64,000 nucleotides of DNA from Nautilia profundicola AmH (GTDB lineage Bacteria > Campylobacterota > Campylobacteria > Campylobacterales > Nautiliaceae): assembly GCF_000021725.1 (NCBI RefSeq), contig NC_012115.1:1131408-1195407 (forward strand), given 5' to 3'. Shown piece by piece: positions 52,119-60,187 of this stretch. The notes below the pieces were generated by a model. It made no database searches, had not been told where the DNA came from, and saw only the letters and a list, made by a program, of their open reading frames with translations. A program made the position numbers and the translations under genes. The stretch's first letter is position 1; each line of letters starts with the position of its first letter.

Positions 52119-53347
52119 TATTTTTCCTTTTTAATTTGCTCTGCAAGTTCGAAAGAGTTTTTTATACAGTCGTTAAAACTAACACCATTATAAGCATTGC
52201 CTGTTAAATAAACATTAACATTTTTAGCCTCATCCATAATTTTTTTAACCAAATCCTGATGACCTAACGAATAATTCGGAATAGCTTTTTTATGCATTTT
52301 TATCCATTTTATTTTCGGATTTGCGTTTTTAATAACCTCATAAATATCTTTCTCGGCGATTTCTATTATCTCATCTTCACTCATATCCTTAATATCAGGA
52401 TATCTCGCTCCTCCTACCATTACACGTATTCCGTTTCTGTTCGGGAAAATATACTTATCCATTAAAATCCCCAAAGTTTTATTCTCAACCGTCAAAATCC
52501 CGAAACATACAGGCGATATACTGTCATAATCAAATCCTACAATCGCAACCGGATTATAAGGAATTTCATTTAAGAGCAAACTTAGTTTTTCATATTTTTT
52601 GAGAATTTGGGCTGCATCATATGCAGGCGTAGCGATTACAACCTTATCATAATCTTTAAGCTCGTCAATATCTTTTATCTCTTTTTGTATAAACTGGGCC
52701 TTTGTTTTTTCTTTTAACTTCTCAATCATTTCGCTCATACCGTATTCAAACGAGTGAAGTTCCCCTGTCGGCTGCCCTCCTCTTTTTAATTTAATCATAC
52801 CTTTAAAAAGCGATCCGTATTCACACTCTATTTTTTTAAGCTTTGGAAACGCCGCATTCATTGAAGTAATTTCAGGCGTAGAAGCGTAAATTCCCGCAAG
52901 CATCGGAGTCATCATACGTCTTTTAAATTCAGTCCCGAGTCTTCTTGTGGCAAACTCTGCAACCGTTTCTTCCCTGTCACACACCGGTTTTCTGAAAAAC
53001 TCCATTGCAACGTCGAACTTGCCTTTCCAAGAGAGGATATCGCTTGTTATAAAGTCCAAAGGTTTCAGAGGGATTTTAATAAGTTTGTTATCGTATATAT
53101 ATCTGATTTTTGAATTATCATTGGCTTTTATCGGCTTTATTCCGATTTCTTCACAAAGTTCCATGGTTTTAGGAGAGTTGCTTAAAAATCCGTTTACCCC
53201 TTCTTCCATTAAATATTCACCGACTTTAGCCGTATACGCCTTACCGCCCCATTTTTCTTTTTCAAAAACGGTTACTTCAAAATCGTTTTGTAAATAATAA
53301 GCAAGACTAAGCCCGCTTATACCTCCGCCGACAATAGCAAGTTTCAT
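52118..53347 (-). CDS. Protoporphyrinogen oxidase, FAD-dependent (HemY/HemG-I type)
   Basis: The 409-residue flavoprotein begins with the dinucleotide-binding motif [15 protein letters not shown] (residues 4-18) followed by [13 protein letters not shown]. The middle (GYINSGLSN-like [20 protein letters not shown] and LLAGIYAS-like [14 protein letters not shown]) and C-terminal [17 protein letters not shown] fit protoporphyrinogen oxidase, which makes protoporphyrin IX in heme synthesis. Its grouping with ccdA, thioredoxin and lgt fits supply of heme to c-type cytochromes. A generic amine-oxidase-family flavoprotein is the alternative, but the C-terminal signature favours this call. Confidence 0.86.
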   Translation of the reverse strand: MKLAIVGGGISGLSLAYYLQNDFEVTVFEKEKWGGKAYTAKVGEYLMEEGVNGFLSNSPKTMELCEEIGIKPIKANDNSKIRYIYDNKLIKIPLKPLDFITSDILSWKGKFDVAMEFFRKPVCDREETVAEFATRRLGTEFKRRMMTPMLAGIYASTPEITSMNAAFPKLKKIECEYGSLFKGMIKLKRGGQPTGELHSFEYGMSEMIEKLKEKTKAQFIQKEIKDIDELKDYDKVVIATPAYDAAQILKKYEKLSLLLNEIPYNPVAIVGFDYDSISPVCFGILTVENKTLGILMDKYIFPNRNGIRVMVGGARYPDIKDMSEDEIIEIAEKDIYEVIKNANPKIKWIKMHKKAIPNYSLGHQDLVKKIMDEAKNVNVYLTGNAYNGVSFNDCIKNSFELAEQIKKEK

Positions 53348-54147
53348 AATCGTCTCCTTTTAATATATAAAAATATTCCGAAAATTATCATAAAAAAGCT
53401 CAAAATTTCACCCATTGTAAAATGCATAAATATAAATCCGAGCTGCGGATCCGGTTCTCTCCAAAGCTCACATAAACTTCTAAAGATTCCGTAAAGTATA
53501 ACATATAAAGCAATTAATTCTCCGTCATTTCTGCGACATTTTTTATAATAAAAATACAAAATCACAAAAATAACCATGCCTTCAAAAAAAGCTTCATAAA
53601 GCTGACTCGGATGCCTTAAAACACCATTTACGTAAATTCCCCAAGGTACATCTGTAACCCTACCGAAAAGTTCTTGGTTTAAAAAGTTGCCTATTCTTCC
53701 AAAGATATACCCCACTGGGACGGCTAATGCCACAATATCTAATATTTTCCACATATTTACCTTTTTTATTTTCCAGTATAAAAGCGTAGCAATTGTAAAA
53801 CCGATAACCGCTCCGTGGTAACTCATACCCCTGATTCCGATAAATTCACCATCCCTGAAAGGATTAAACATCTCCCAAGGATGACTAAGATAATAACCGT
53901 TATTAGGAACATAAAAAATAAAATACCCTATTCTCGCACCAAGAATAATACCTATTTCAACCCATATAAAATATTCATCTATAATTTTTCTATCAATTCC
54001 CTCTCGCTTTGCAAATTTAATAGCAACCCAGTATCCCGTAACTAATGCCAAAACATACATTATTCCGTACCAGTGAATTTTAAATATACCTAAATCGAAA
54101 GCGACGGGGTTAAAATGGGAGTAAATATGCTGCCAGTATTCGAGCAC
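53344..54147 (-). CDS. lgt: Prolipoprotein diacylglyceryl transferase
   Basis: The 267-residue membrane enzyme has about seven helices and the Lgt signature [17 protein letters not shown] (about residues 150-166), plus [12 protein letters not shown] (about 178-189) and [11 protein letters not shown] with the essential histidine. It transfers diacylglycerol from phosphatidylglycerol to the lipobox cysteine of prolipoproteins. It overlaps the protoporphyrinogen oxidase gene by four bases and appears to head the lgt-PPO-thioredoxin-ccdA run. Confidence 0.95.
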   Translation of the reverse strand: MLEYWQHIYSHFNPVAFDLGIFKIHWYGIMYVLALVTGYWVAIKFAKREGIDRKIIDEYFIWVEIGIILGARIGYFIFYVPNNGYYLSHPWEMFNPFRDGEFIGIRGMSYHGAVIGFTIATLLYWKIKKVNMWKILDIVALAVPVGYIFGRIGNFLNQELFGRVTDVPWGIYVNGVLRHPSQLYEAFFEGMVIFVILYFYYKKCRRNDGELIALYVILYGIFRSLCELWREPDPQLGFIFMHFTMGEILSFFMIIFGIFLYIKRRRL

Positions 54148-54384
54148 TTTGTACCTTTTTTCCGAAAATTATATCACATTCTTGAAGTTTTCAGGGTTGT
54201 AATTTGGTTATGGTTGTAAAGTACATCGAATTATTAAGGTTATTGAAGTATATTGGTGTAATGGTATATTAGTAATTAGTATATTTGTTTATTTGTAAAT
54301 CAGGTCTGGCACTGTTTCAATTCTCAATTCACTATTGACATTATTAAAATAGTATGATAAATTGCAATTCAAAAAGGAACTGCT

Positions 54385-55659
54385 TTGTTTAAGTTTTCCG
54401 ACACTTCCGATATGTGCATCAAATGTGGTAAATGTATCCCCGGATGTACAATCCACAGAATAAATCCTGATGAAACTACCTCGCCAAGGGGTTTTTTAGA
54501 TCTTTTAAAAGGCGTAGAAGAAGGTGAAATAGAACTTGACAAAAACGCCAAAGACATATTTGAAAGCTGTTTTTTATGTAATCAGTGTGTTGAAGTATGT
54601 CCGAACTCGCTTCCTACCGATTTTATGATTGAAAATGTAAGAAAAGAGATAGCGGACAAATACGGTATTGCGTTTTTCAAAAGAGTGTTTTTCTTTTTAC
54701 TCAAAAACAGATGGGCATACGACATCGTAAGTAAACTCGGATATATGTTCCAAACATGCGGATTTAAAATTGAAGCCGATAAAAACGCTATGAGAAGCCG
54801 CTTTAACATACCTATGCTTAAAAAGGGAAGACTCCTGCCTTCCATGAAACAAAAATCGTTTCTTAAAAAATACCCTGAAAAAATACCGGCACAAAATCCA
54901 AAAAAAAGAGTGGCTATTTTTATCGGATGTATGGCAAACTATAACTATACGGAAGTCGGTGACGCACTTGTCAGTATTTTAAAATTCCTTGATATCGATA
55001 TATTTATTCCAAAAAAACAGCTCTGTTGCGGAGCGCCTGCGTATTTTACCGGGGATTTTAAAACAACGGAAGAGCTTATCAGATACAACATAGAATATTT
55101 CGAAAGTTTTATAGACCAAGTCGACGCAATAATTGTACCTGAAGCAACATGTACCGCAATGCTGAAAAAAGACTACGAAGAATATATCCACGCACATATG
55201 GATAAAAACTGGGCCGAAAGACACCGAAAAATAAAATCCAAAATCTTTGGGACAACCGAATGGCTCTATAAACACACAGACCTGAAAGCCAAACTTGAAA
55301 ATAAAAAAAGACAGCCGGAAGTCATAACATACCACAACTCATGCCACTTCGGAAGAGTGTTTAATATAAAAAAAGAACCGAGAAGCCTGCTTACTCAGGT
55401 ATATCAGATAAATGAAATGAGCGATCCTGATATGTGCTGCGGATTCGGGGGAATCACAATCCAGACTGAAAAATTCGACCTGGCCGTAAAAGCTGGACAG
55501 AAAAAAGCCGAAATAATTAAAGCCGTGGATGCAGACATCGTAAGTGCGGAGTGCAGCGCATGCAGAATGCAGATAACCGAACAGCTTGACAAAGCGGGAG
55601 ATAATAAAATATTCAAACACCCGCTTGAGCTTATCGCAAAAGCGATAAATGAAGAATAA
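54385..55659 (+). CDS. Iron-sulfur oxidoreductase with two CCG domains (GlpC/GlcF/HdrD-like)
   Basis: The 424-residue protein has two [4Fe-4S] ferredoxin sites near the N-terminus (CIKCGKCIPGCT at about 11-22; CFLCNQCVEVCP at about 63-74) and two cysteine-rich CCG domains (CCGAPAYF near 214; MCCGFGG near 350 and AECSACR near 390). This layout is shared by GlpC, GlcF, LutA and HdrD-type subunits, which accept electrons from a flavin partner and pass them to quinone or heterodisulphide. No flavoprotein is adjacent, so the substrate is unknown. The start is a TTG at 54385 with a good AAAAAGGAAC ribosome site; TATGAT upstream is a plausible -10. Confidence 0.85.
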   Translation: MFKFSDTSDMCIKCGKCIPGCTIHRINPDETTSPRGFLDLLKGVEEGEIELDKNAKDIFESCFLCNQCVEVCPNSLPTDFMIENVRKEIADKYGIAFFKRVFFFLLKNRWAYDIVSKLGYMFQTCGFKIEADKNAMRSRFNIPMLKKGRLLPSMKQKSFLKKYPEKIPAQNPKKRVAIFIGCMANYNYTEVGDALVSILKFLDIDIFIPKKQLCCGAPAYFTGDFKTTEELIRYNIEYFESFIDQVDAIIVPEATCTAMLKKDYEEYIHAHMDKNWAERHRKIKSKIFGTTEWLYKHTDLKAKLENKKRQPEVITYHNSCHFGRVFNIKKEPRSLLTQVYQINEMSDPDMCCGFGGITIQTEKFDLAVKAGQKKAEIIKAVDADIVSAECSACRMQITEQLDKAGDNKIFKHPLELIAKAINEE

Positions 55660-55706
55660 TTAAATTTCCTGGAAAAATATTTCTTTGAGAAAACATCTGC
55701 AGCGTA

Positions 55707-55740
55707 ACGGTCGAAATTTCTGTGAAATTTCGGGAACCGT
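55707..55740. other. Strong hairpin in the gap between the Fe-S gene and selD
   Basis: CGAAATTTC (55712-55720), loop TGT, GAAATTTCG (55724-55732) make a perfect 9-bp stem; outer arms ACGGT (55707) and ACCGT (55736) extend it with a 3-base bulge. It is richer in GC than its surroundings and lies in the convergent gap, without a T-run on either strand. It could be a bidirectional transcript end, an RNA-stabilising hairpin or a REP-like element. Confidence 0.5.
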
Positions 55741-55808
55741 AGCGAAGCCGTTTGAAAAAAGTTATATTTTTTCAGTATTCGCTGAAAAAAAACGCTTTCA
55801 ATTTTCCA

Positions 55809-56852
55809 TTAAATTACTTTAATAAATTTCTCTTCTTTTTCTTTCACGTTTCCTATAATTTTTGCAAAAACGCCTTCATTTCCGGCTCTTTTTAGATATT
55901 CTTCCGCTTTTTCCTGAGGAAGTGATATTAGTAGTCCTCCGCTTGTCTGAGCGTCAAACAAAATCATCTGCTCTTCAAAACTAAGATTTCTAACAAACTC
56001 CACATATTTTTCAACAAATATCTGATTGTTGTAGCTTCCGGCAGGTATAATACCCATACTCGCCTGGTTGATCGCTTCACTTATAAACGGTACTTTGTCA
56101 AACTCTACCTCAATTGTGAATTTCTTGCCGCTCATTTCATAAAGATGCCCGAGCAGTCCGAAGCCCGTAACGTCCGTCATTGCGCTTACACCGATTTCCC
56201 TTGCGATTATACTTGCCTTGTAATTAAGGGTTCTTAAAATTTCGGCAACTTCACTCGCTACTTCGTCACTCACCAGATCAGCTTTTATAGCGGTTGTAAG
56301 TATCCCCATTCCCAGAGGCTTTGTAAGGATTATTACATCATCTTTTTTTAAAGTATTGTTTCTAATCATCTGCTTAGGGTTCACAACCCCTGTAACACTG
56401 AGTCCGTATAGCATTTCAGGCGTTTCAATCGTATGGCCTCCGGCAAGAACGCCTCCGCACTCTTTAATTTTATCCTCACCGCCTTTTAAAATCTCTTTTA
56501 ATACTTCCCTGTCGTGGTGACACGAATCAAATCCCACAAGGTTAAGTGCCGTTTTAACGTCACCGCCCATGGCAAATACATCGCTTAGCGAATTTGCAGC
56601 GGCAATCTGCCCGTAAACGAAAGGGTCGTCAACCACAGGCGTTATGAAATCAACGGTCTGAACAAGTGCAATATCATCCGTTATTTTATATATGCTGGCA
56701 TCTTCATTGCCTTCAAATCCTACAAGCAGGTTTTCATTGCTGCATCCTAAAACGCAGGTTGTGTCGTTTAGCTCCTCCGGAGCCAGTTTACCCGCTCAGC
56801 CCGCTGCTCTTACGTATTTCGTTAGTTTGGCTTCATTATTTAATTTTAGCAT
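55809..56852 (-). CDS. selD: Selenide, water dikinase SelD, a selenoprotein (in-frame UGA = Sec at residue 19)
   Basis: SelD makes selenophosphate from selenide and ATP. Ordinary calling stops at a GTG at 56636, giving 275 residues. The same frame continues upstream through one TGA (56798-56796) to an ATG at 56852 with a strong AAAGGAAGG site. Reading UGA as selenocysteine gives 347 residues, the length of E. coli SelD, with the missing catalytic loop RAAGUAGKLAP: U19 replaces catalytic Cys17 and the lysine at +3 is kept. The ATP/metal segment KITDDIALVQTVDFITPVVD also lies in the restored part, followed by FVYGQIAAANSLSDVFAMGG. A SECIS-like hairpin follows the UGA. It closes the yedF-to-selD run, 30 bases after the DsrE-like gene. 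Confidence 0.95.
56765..56798 (-). promoter_or_regulatory. SelD selenocysteine codon and SECIS-like stem-loop
   Basis: On the minus strand the UGA (56798-56796) is followed after 12 bases by a stem GCTCC / GGAGC (56783-56779 with 56775-56771) with a small G-rich loop. Bacterial SECIS hairpins lie just after the UGA within the reading frame and carry a G in a short apical loop, which fits. The fold is judged by eye. Confidence 0.7.
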
Positions 56853-56882
56853 TGCCTTCCTTTACCAGCGTTTCAAATTTTA

Positions 56883-57239
56883 TTAAAAAGTAAGCACCTG
56901 GTCACACTCTTCAACCCAGTCTGCCAAATCATTCATTGTTGCTTTAATTTCAGGTGCAAAGTAAGGTTCGTTTTTATAAATACCGCATCTTGCCTGACAT
57001 GTTCCGCAGACTTTCAGTTTCACTCCGTCTTGATACATTTCTTTAAGCATTGCCACAAGATCGTTGTCGTAATTATCCGGTTTTTTATTGCAGTCTCTTG
57101 CCAAATCCACAGAATCGTTCATAAGGAAAATTCTCACATCATGCCCGCGTCCGTGCATGTTTTTAGCCAGTCTCAGTCCGTTCCAAGCCACATCGCTTCC
57201 GTCATAAGGTTCTCTATTGAATATAAATAATACTTTCAT
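56883..57239 (-). CDS. DsrE/DsrF-like (sulfur/selenium relay) protein
   Basis: From the chosen ATG the protein has 118 residues and begins MKVLFIFNREPYDGSDVAWN, a DsrE-like alpha/beta fold. The cysteines in KVCGTCQARCGIY (about residues 77-89) lie where DsrE/TusD-type proteins carry their persulfide cysteine, so it may hold sulfur or selenium as persulfide or selenosulfide. A GTG two codons upstream falls inside the ribosome site AAAGGAGTG and is less likely. It lies between the MerP-like gene and selD, which suggests it hands selenium to SelD; this is inference from position. Confidence 0.82.
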   Translation of the reverse strand: MKVLFIFNREPYDGSDVAWNGLRLAKNMHGRGHDVRIFLMNDSVDLARDCNKKPDNYDNDLVAMLKEMYQDGVKLKVCGTCQARCGIYKNEPYFAPEIKATMNDLADWVEECDQVLTF

Positions 57240-57329
57240 TTTCACTCCTTTAAATTTAGTTATTTGTTATTTATTAGTTTTTTTATTGATTTGATATTTA
57301 GTCACGATTGTAAATATACCAACCATAAA

Positions 57330-57378
57330 CTAATTCTTCATTCTCAACTATTCACTTTTCATTTTTCACTTCTAAAAC
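57330..57378. repeat. Heptanucleotide array at the end of the MerP-like gene (about seven units)
   Basis: Plus-strand sevens: CTAATTC, TTCATTC, TCAACTA, TTCACTT, TTCATTT, TTCACTT, CTAAAAC. On the coding (minus) strand these are GTGAAAA/ATGAAAA-type units; they encode the last residues (EVKNEK) and stop of the MerP-like gene and continue beyond it. This is the clearest array in the window. Confidence 0.65.
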
Positions 57379-57633
57379 TTTCCCCTTGTATCCCACCACT
57401 TCAATGGCGTGTAAAAGCTTTGACGTATCCGTTTTGGCGTCATCATACACAACTGTCGCTTTTTTAGTGCTTAAAAGCACTTTTGCCTTTACTACACCGG
57501 GTGTGGTTTTAAGACTTCTTTTAATGGCGCTCGTGCACAAAGGACACGTCATGCCTTCAACTTCTATTATTACCGTTTTTTCAGCTGCAAAAAGCGCTGA
57601 AACAAAAATAAGCCCGATAAAAAATTTCTTCAT
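57352..57633 (-). CDS. MerP-like periplasmic heavy-metal-associated protein
   Basis: The 93-residue precursor has a signal peptide (MKKFFIGLIFVSALFA) and one HMA domain with the ligand motif GMTCPLC (C30 and C33; MerP has GMTCAAC). In mercury operons MerP binds Hg(II) in the periplasm and passes it to the membrane protein MerT. Here it follows a TusA-MerT fusion after one base, keeping the merT-merP order, but no merA or merR is present. In this selenium/formate-dehydrogenase setting it may bind a selenium species or a metal. The C-terminal residues EVKNEK are encoded by a heptad repeat and so may be a late addition. Confidence 0.85.
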   Translation of the reverse strand: MKKFFIGLIFVSALFAAEKTVIIEVEGMTCPLCTSAIKRSLKTTPGVVKAKVLLSTKKATVVYDDAKTDTSKLLHAIEVVGYKGKVLEVKNEK

Positions 57634-57634
57634 A

Positions 57635-58231
57635 TTATTCTCCCAAGAGTACGTACTGAGCCCAGTACGGATAGCTTAGCATTATAGCAACAAAAACAGT
57701 CCCTATACTCAGATATTTCACATAATTTTTGCAAATACTACCCTCACACACAGGTCTTTTGCGAAGTCTGAAAAACCAGTTCCACCAAAGATAAGCGATA
57801 ATCACAACCGCCGCCACCGTAAAATAATCCCTGTACGGTGCAAATACATGTAAAAATGAAAGGCTCCCCACACTCACACCGAACATTAAAAAAAGTAAAG
57901 GTCCAAGACAGCACATACTCGCAAGTACAGCCGTTGCAACAGCTCCCGCTATCAGCGCCCAGAATGATTTGCTCTCTTTATTGCCTCCATTTGGAGGCAG
58001 GTCAAGTTTGCATTCATAACCTTTCACGATTCTGATAACGGTGTTTTTGCCGTCTTTTTTCGTATCTGTAAAAAGCCCCTGGTTTTGGGCGAATCTTTTA
58101 ACGTTTTGAACGGAAGAAAAAGAATTTACCTCAACTTCGAGTATCCCCTCTTCCATCTCTTCAAGCGCGTCTTTGGTCCTGAGTACAGGTTCGGGACACG
58201 CCAAATCTTTACAGTCAATTCGTTTTACCAT
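57635..58231 (-). CDS. TusA-MerT fusion protein
   Basis: This 198-residue protein joins two families. Residues 1-77 are a TusA/SirA domain with the sulfur-accepting cysteine in ACPEPVLRT (C12) and the ending KGYEC. After a short linker, residues 88-198 match MerT: a first helix WALIAGAVATAVLASMCCLG with the paired cysteines C107-C108, a second helix region, a loop with VCEGSIC (C162, C167; MerT has a similar cysteine pair) and a third helix. MerT passes metal from periplasmic MerP through its cysteine pairs to the cytoplasm; the fused TusA could take the cargo directly. The MerP-like gene follows by one base. The TusA part is close to that of the YedF gene two genes upstream. The cargo, selenium or metal, is unproven. 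Confidence 0.87.
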   Translation of the reverse strand: MVKRIDCKDLACPEPVLRTKDALEEMEEGILEVEVNSFSSVQNVKRFAQNQGLFTDTKKDGKNTVIRIVKGYECKLDLPPNGGNKESKSFWALIAGAVATAVLASMCCLGPLLFLMFGVSVGSLSFLHVFAPYRDYFTVAAVVIIAYLWWNWFFRLRKRPVCEGSICKNYVKYLSIGTVFVAIMLSYPYWAQYVLLGE

Positions 58232-59343
58232 TAAAACAGTTCCTGAGACGTAATCTTATACGCAAAACTTTTAGGTACGTAATAATTAAGCACCTCATCC
58301 TCAACTTCTGCATACGGATATCCGAACATGTTAAGAGGATACTGGGTCGGTTTAGGATAAAGCACGAAATCCCTCGCATGGTTAAACCCTACCCAGTTCA
58401 TCTCCCATGAATGCAGGTATCTTTTGATAAGCTCCTGCACTTTCGGATCGTCGTATTTTCTGCCTTCTACAAGTTCAAGTTTTGTAATATCCGCCGGATC
58501 AGTCGGAATCCACCCAGCTCCCGGAATGTAATATTCAGCCCTGCAGTGCTGCCATGTGGTAATATCGGCAAAGCCGTTTTTGTCGCTTTTTCCAAGCGCT
58601 TTAGAAAAATGGCTCTTACCGAGCCTTATTCCGAATACTTCCCTGGCAGGCACTCCTGCAGCTCTTGTAAGCGCTGTAAAGAGTGAGCTTAAATCGGTAC
58701 ATTTTCCTCCGTAGTATCCGTTTTTGTAGATATCTTCTATATCTTTTTGTGTTACCATTTTATTAACATCACCTTTACCGCATCCCACAACTTTATTATC
58801 CCTGAACGTATGTTTCGTACACCAGTAATAAATAGCCTTTACTTTTTCAAATCTGTCGGTTTTACCCTGTGTGATTCTATCAGCCAGAGCTTTAATGATT
58901 CCGGTTGTCGGAATATGTTCGGTCGGTTTTAAAAACTTTTTAACATCTTCCGGTATCGGCAGGTTTTGTTTGCTTGTGGCTTCTATTTTTTCAATAGGTA
59001 CGCTTCTTGGTTTAGTTTCGATTATCATTTCAAGGTATACAAGTTTTTTATTAGGTGATTTATTCCACTCGGCATAAAACGTGTTTGCGTTGTATTCGTT
59101 CATTGAATTGATATCGTAATCGTTATAATTCCCAGCAAATTTCAAAAACTTAACCCTCTGATAATCAGCGTTAAAAGGCAGCGGATTCCAAAGCCTTGCA
59201 GGATATTCCTTTTCGTAATATCTGATATCAAAAGCGTAATTCACCTTAAATCTTCTAACCTCATCATTTGCACTGACAACACTCGGCATCGCAGCCGCTG
59301 TACCTAAAGCAACACCTGTTTTTAAAAAGTCTCTTCTTTTCAT
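58231..59343 (-). CDS. Tat-exported transglutaminase-like protein
   Basis: The 370-residue precursor has a twin-arginine signal (MKRRDFLKTGVALGTAAAMP, SRRxFLK type). The mature part has a beta-rich N-terminal domain (about 30-125) and a transglutaminase-like core with the triad C215 (GGKCTDLSSLFTALTRAAGV), H266 (WQHCRAEYYI) and D282 (IPTDPAD). Bacterial homologues are usually cysteine proteases or amidases, with unknown targets. Export by Tat implies that it folds, perhaps with a cofactor, in the cytoplasm. It lies between yedF (8-base gap) and the TusA-MerT gene (1-base overlap) and so is part of the same run; it may process a periplasmic peptide or thiol conjugate. Confidence 0.85.
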   Translation of the reverse strand: MKRRDFLKTGVALGTAAAMPSVVSANDEVRRFKVNYAFDIRYYEKEYPARLWNPLPFNADYQRVKFLKFAGNYNDYDINSMNEYNANTFYAEWNKSPNKKLVYLEMIIETKPRSVPIEKIEATSKQNLPIPEDVKKFLKPTEHIPTTGIIKALADRITQGKTDRFEKVKAIYYWCTKHTFRDNKVVGCGKGDVNKMVTQKDIEDIYKNGYYGGKCTDLSSLFTALTRAAGVPAREVFGIRLGKSHFSKALGKSDKNGFADITTWQHCRAEYYIPGAGWIPTDPADITKLELVEGRKYDDPKVQELIKRYLHSWEMNWVGFNHARDFVLYPKPTQYPLNMFGYPYAEVEDEVLNYYVPKSFAYKITSQELF

Positions 59344-59351
59344 TTTGTCCC

Positions 59352-59948
59352 TTATAAACTTATAACTTCAGTATGTAAAAGCATATCCATCGTATCGTAT
59401 GCGTTTCCGATTTCCCCTACTTTTAAATCTTCGGCAGGTATATTGTAGTGATTCATGCATAACCCGCACGAATAGATCTTTACACCTCTTTTTTCAAATT
59501 CTTTAAGTATTTCTATTACTTCGGCATTTTCTTCTTTTGTGGTTAAAAACACGCCTTCGTTTACGAAAATAATATTTTTAGGAAGTTTTTTAAATTCAAG
59601 CGTCGTTTTTAAAAACCCTTTCATAAGGATACTTCCAAGCTCTCCGTTTCCGACTTTGTCAGTTTTGATAAACAGGGATTTGTTTAAAAACTTCTCCTCC
59701 TCTTCTTCATCCGCAACAATAGCGCACTCATACCCCTTAACGATTGTTATTAACGTATCTCCGTTTTCAAGCTCTTCGACTTTCGGTTCAAACCCGTTAT
59801 TCATTGCGTATCTTTTTACGTTTTGAACGGATGAAACAGAATTTACAAGCACTTCCAAAATCCCCTCATCCATCTCCTCAAGCGCTTTTTTTGTCTCAAG
59901 CACAGGCTGAGGACAAGCCATATTACGACAGTCTATTTTTTTATTCAT
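59352..59948 (-). CDS. YedF-type selenium/sulfur-relay protein (TusA + DsrE-like)
   Basis: The 198-residue protein has an N-terminal TusA domain (residues 1-75, sulfur cysteine C12 in ACPQPVLETK, ending KGYEC) and a C-terminal DsrE-like domain (about 88-198) with CGLC at 151-154. This is the layout of the selenium-metabolism protein YedF, which occurs with selD in many selenium users. The related C. jejuni FdhU (Cj1505) is needed for formate dehydrogenase activity and lies in a comparable locus. It is the first gene of the run to selD, with an AAAGGATC ribosome site, and follows a structured leader at about 60.12-60.19 kb. Confidence 0.9.
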   Translation of the reverse strand: MNKKIDCRNMACPQPVLETKKALEEMDEGILEVLVNSVSSVQNVKRYAMNNGFEPKVEELENGDTLITIVKGYECAIVADEEEEEKFLNKSLFIKTDKVGNGELGSILMKGFLKTTLEFKKLPKNIIFVNEGVFLTTKEENAEVIEILKEFEKRGVKIYSCGLCMNHYNIPAEDLKVGEIGNAYDTMDMLLHTEVISL

Positions 59949-60121
59949 TTTAGATCCTTTTTAGTGTATAGTGTGTAATTGTAATTAGTGGTTGATAATA
60001 CACGATACAATATATTAAACAGCATTGAAACAGTGTTGAACTTATGAATGATTACCCACTACTTATTTAAATTTTAAAATTAACAACAAATTTTATTGTT
60101 TTGATTTTGCTTGAAGTACAT

Positions 60122-60171
60122 CATGAAGCTATTAGTAGACGCTGCTTCATGTGTTTGTCCGGTCCCCGGAC
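60122..60171 (-). ncRNA. Structured 5' leader or small RNA upstream of yedF (candidate)
   Basis: Two adjacent perfect hairpins, unusually GC-rich for this DNA: GTCCGG-TCC-CCGGAC (60157-60171, 6 bp) and CATGAAGC...GCTTCATG (60122-60129 with 60144-60151, 8 bp, 14-base loop). On the minus strand they begin about 10 bases after the expected transcription start behind a perfect TATAAT. A weak AT hairpin (60085-60100) follows. This could be a riboswitch-like leader or a small RNA of about 100 bases; it fits no RNA family I can name, and it is not a tRNA. The rest of the gap (59949-60121) is AT-rich with heptad-like repeats. Confidence 0.5.
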
Positions 60172-60187
60172 CTTACAGCATGAATGA

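Noticed and set aside
54200-54310. Mobile element or small gene in the spacer before the Fe-S oxidoreductase
   Set aside because: The sequence is AT-rich with weak period-7 structure and one GGTCTGGCACTG motif; no open frame or terminal repeats.
55809-56636. SelD as a 275-residue protein starting at the GTG at 56636
   Set aside because: It lacks the catalytic loop, has no ribosome site, and the upstream frame continues through one TGA into a perfect SelD N-terminus with a strong ribosome site. A pseudogene is also unlikely because the only disruption is the UGA at the known Sec position.
57352-58231. Mercury-resistance operon (merT-merP)
   Set aside because: No merA, merB or merR gene; the MerT part is fused to TusA and sits among selD and yedF, so Hg(II) detoxification is not the simplest reading.
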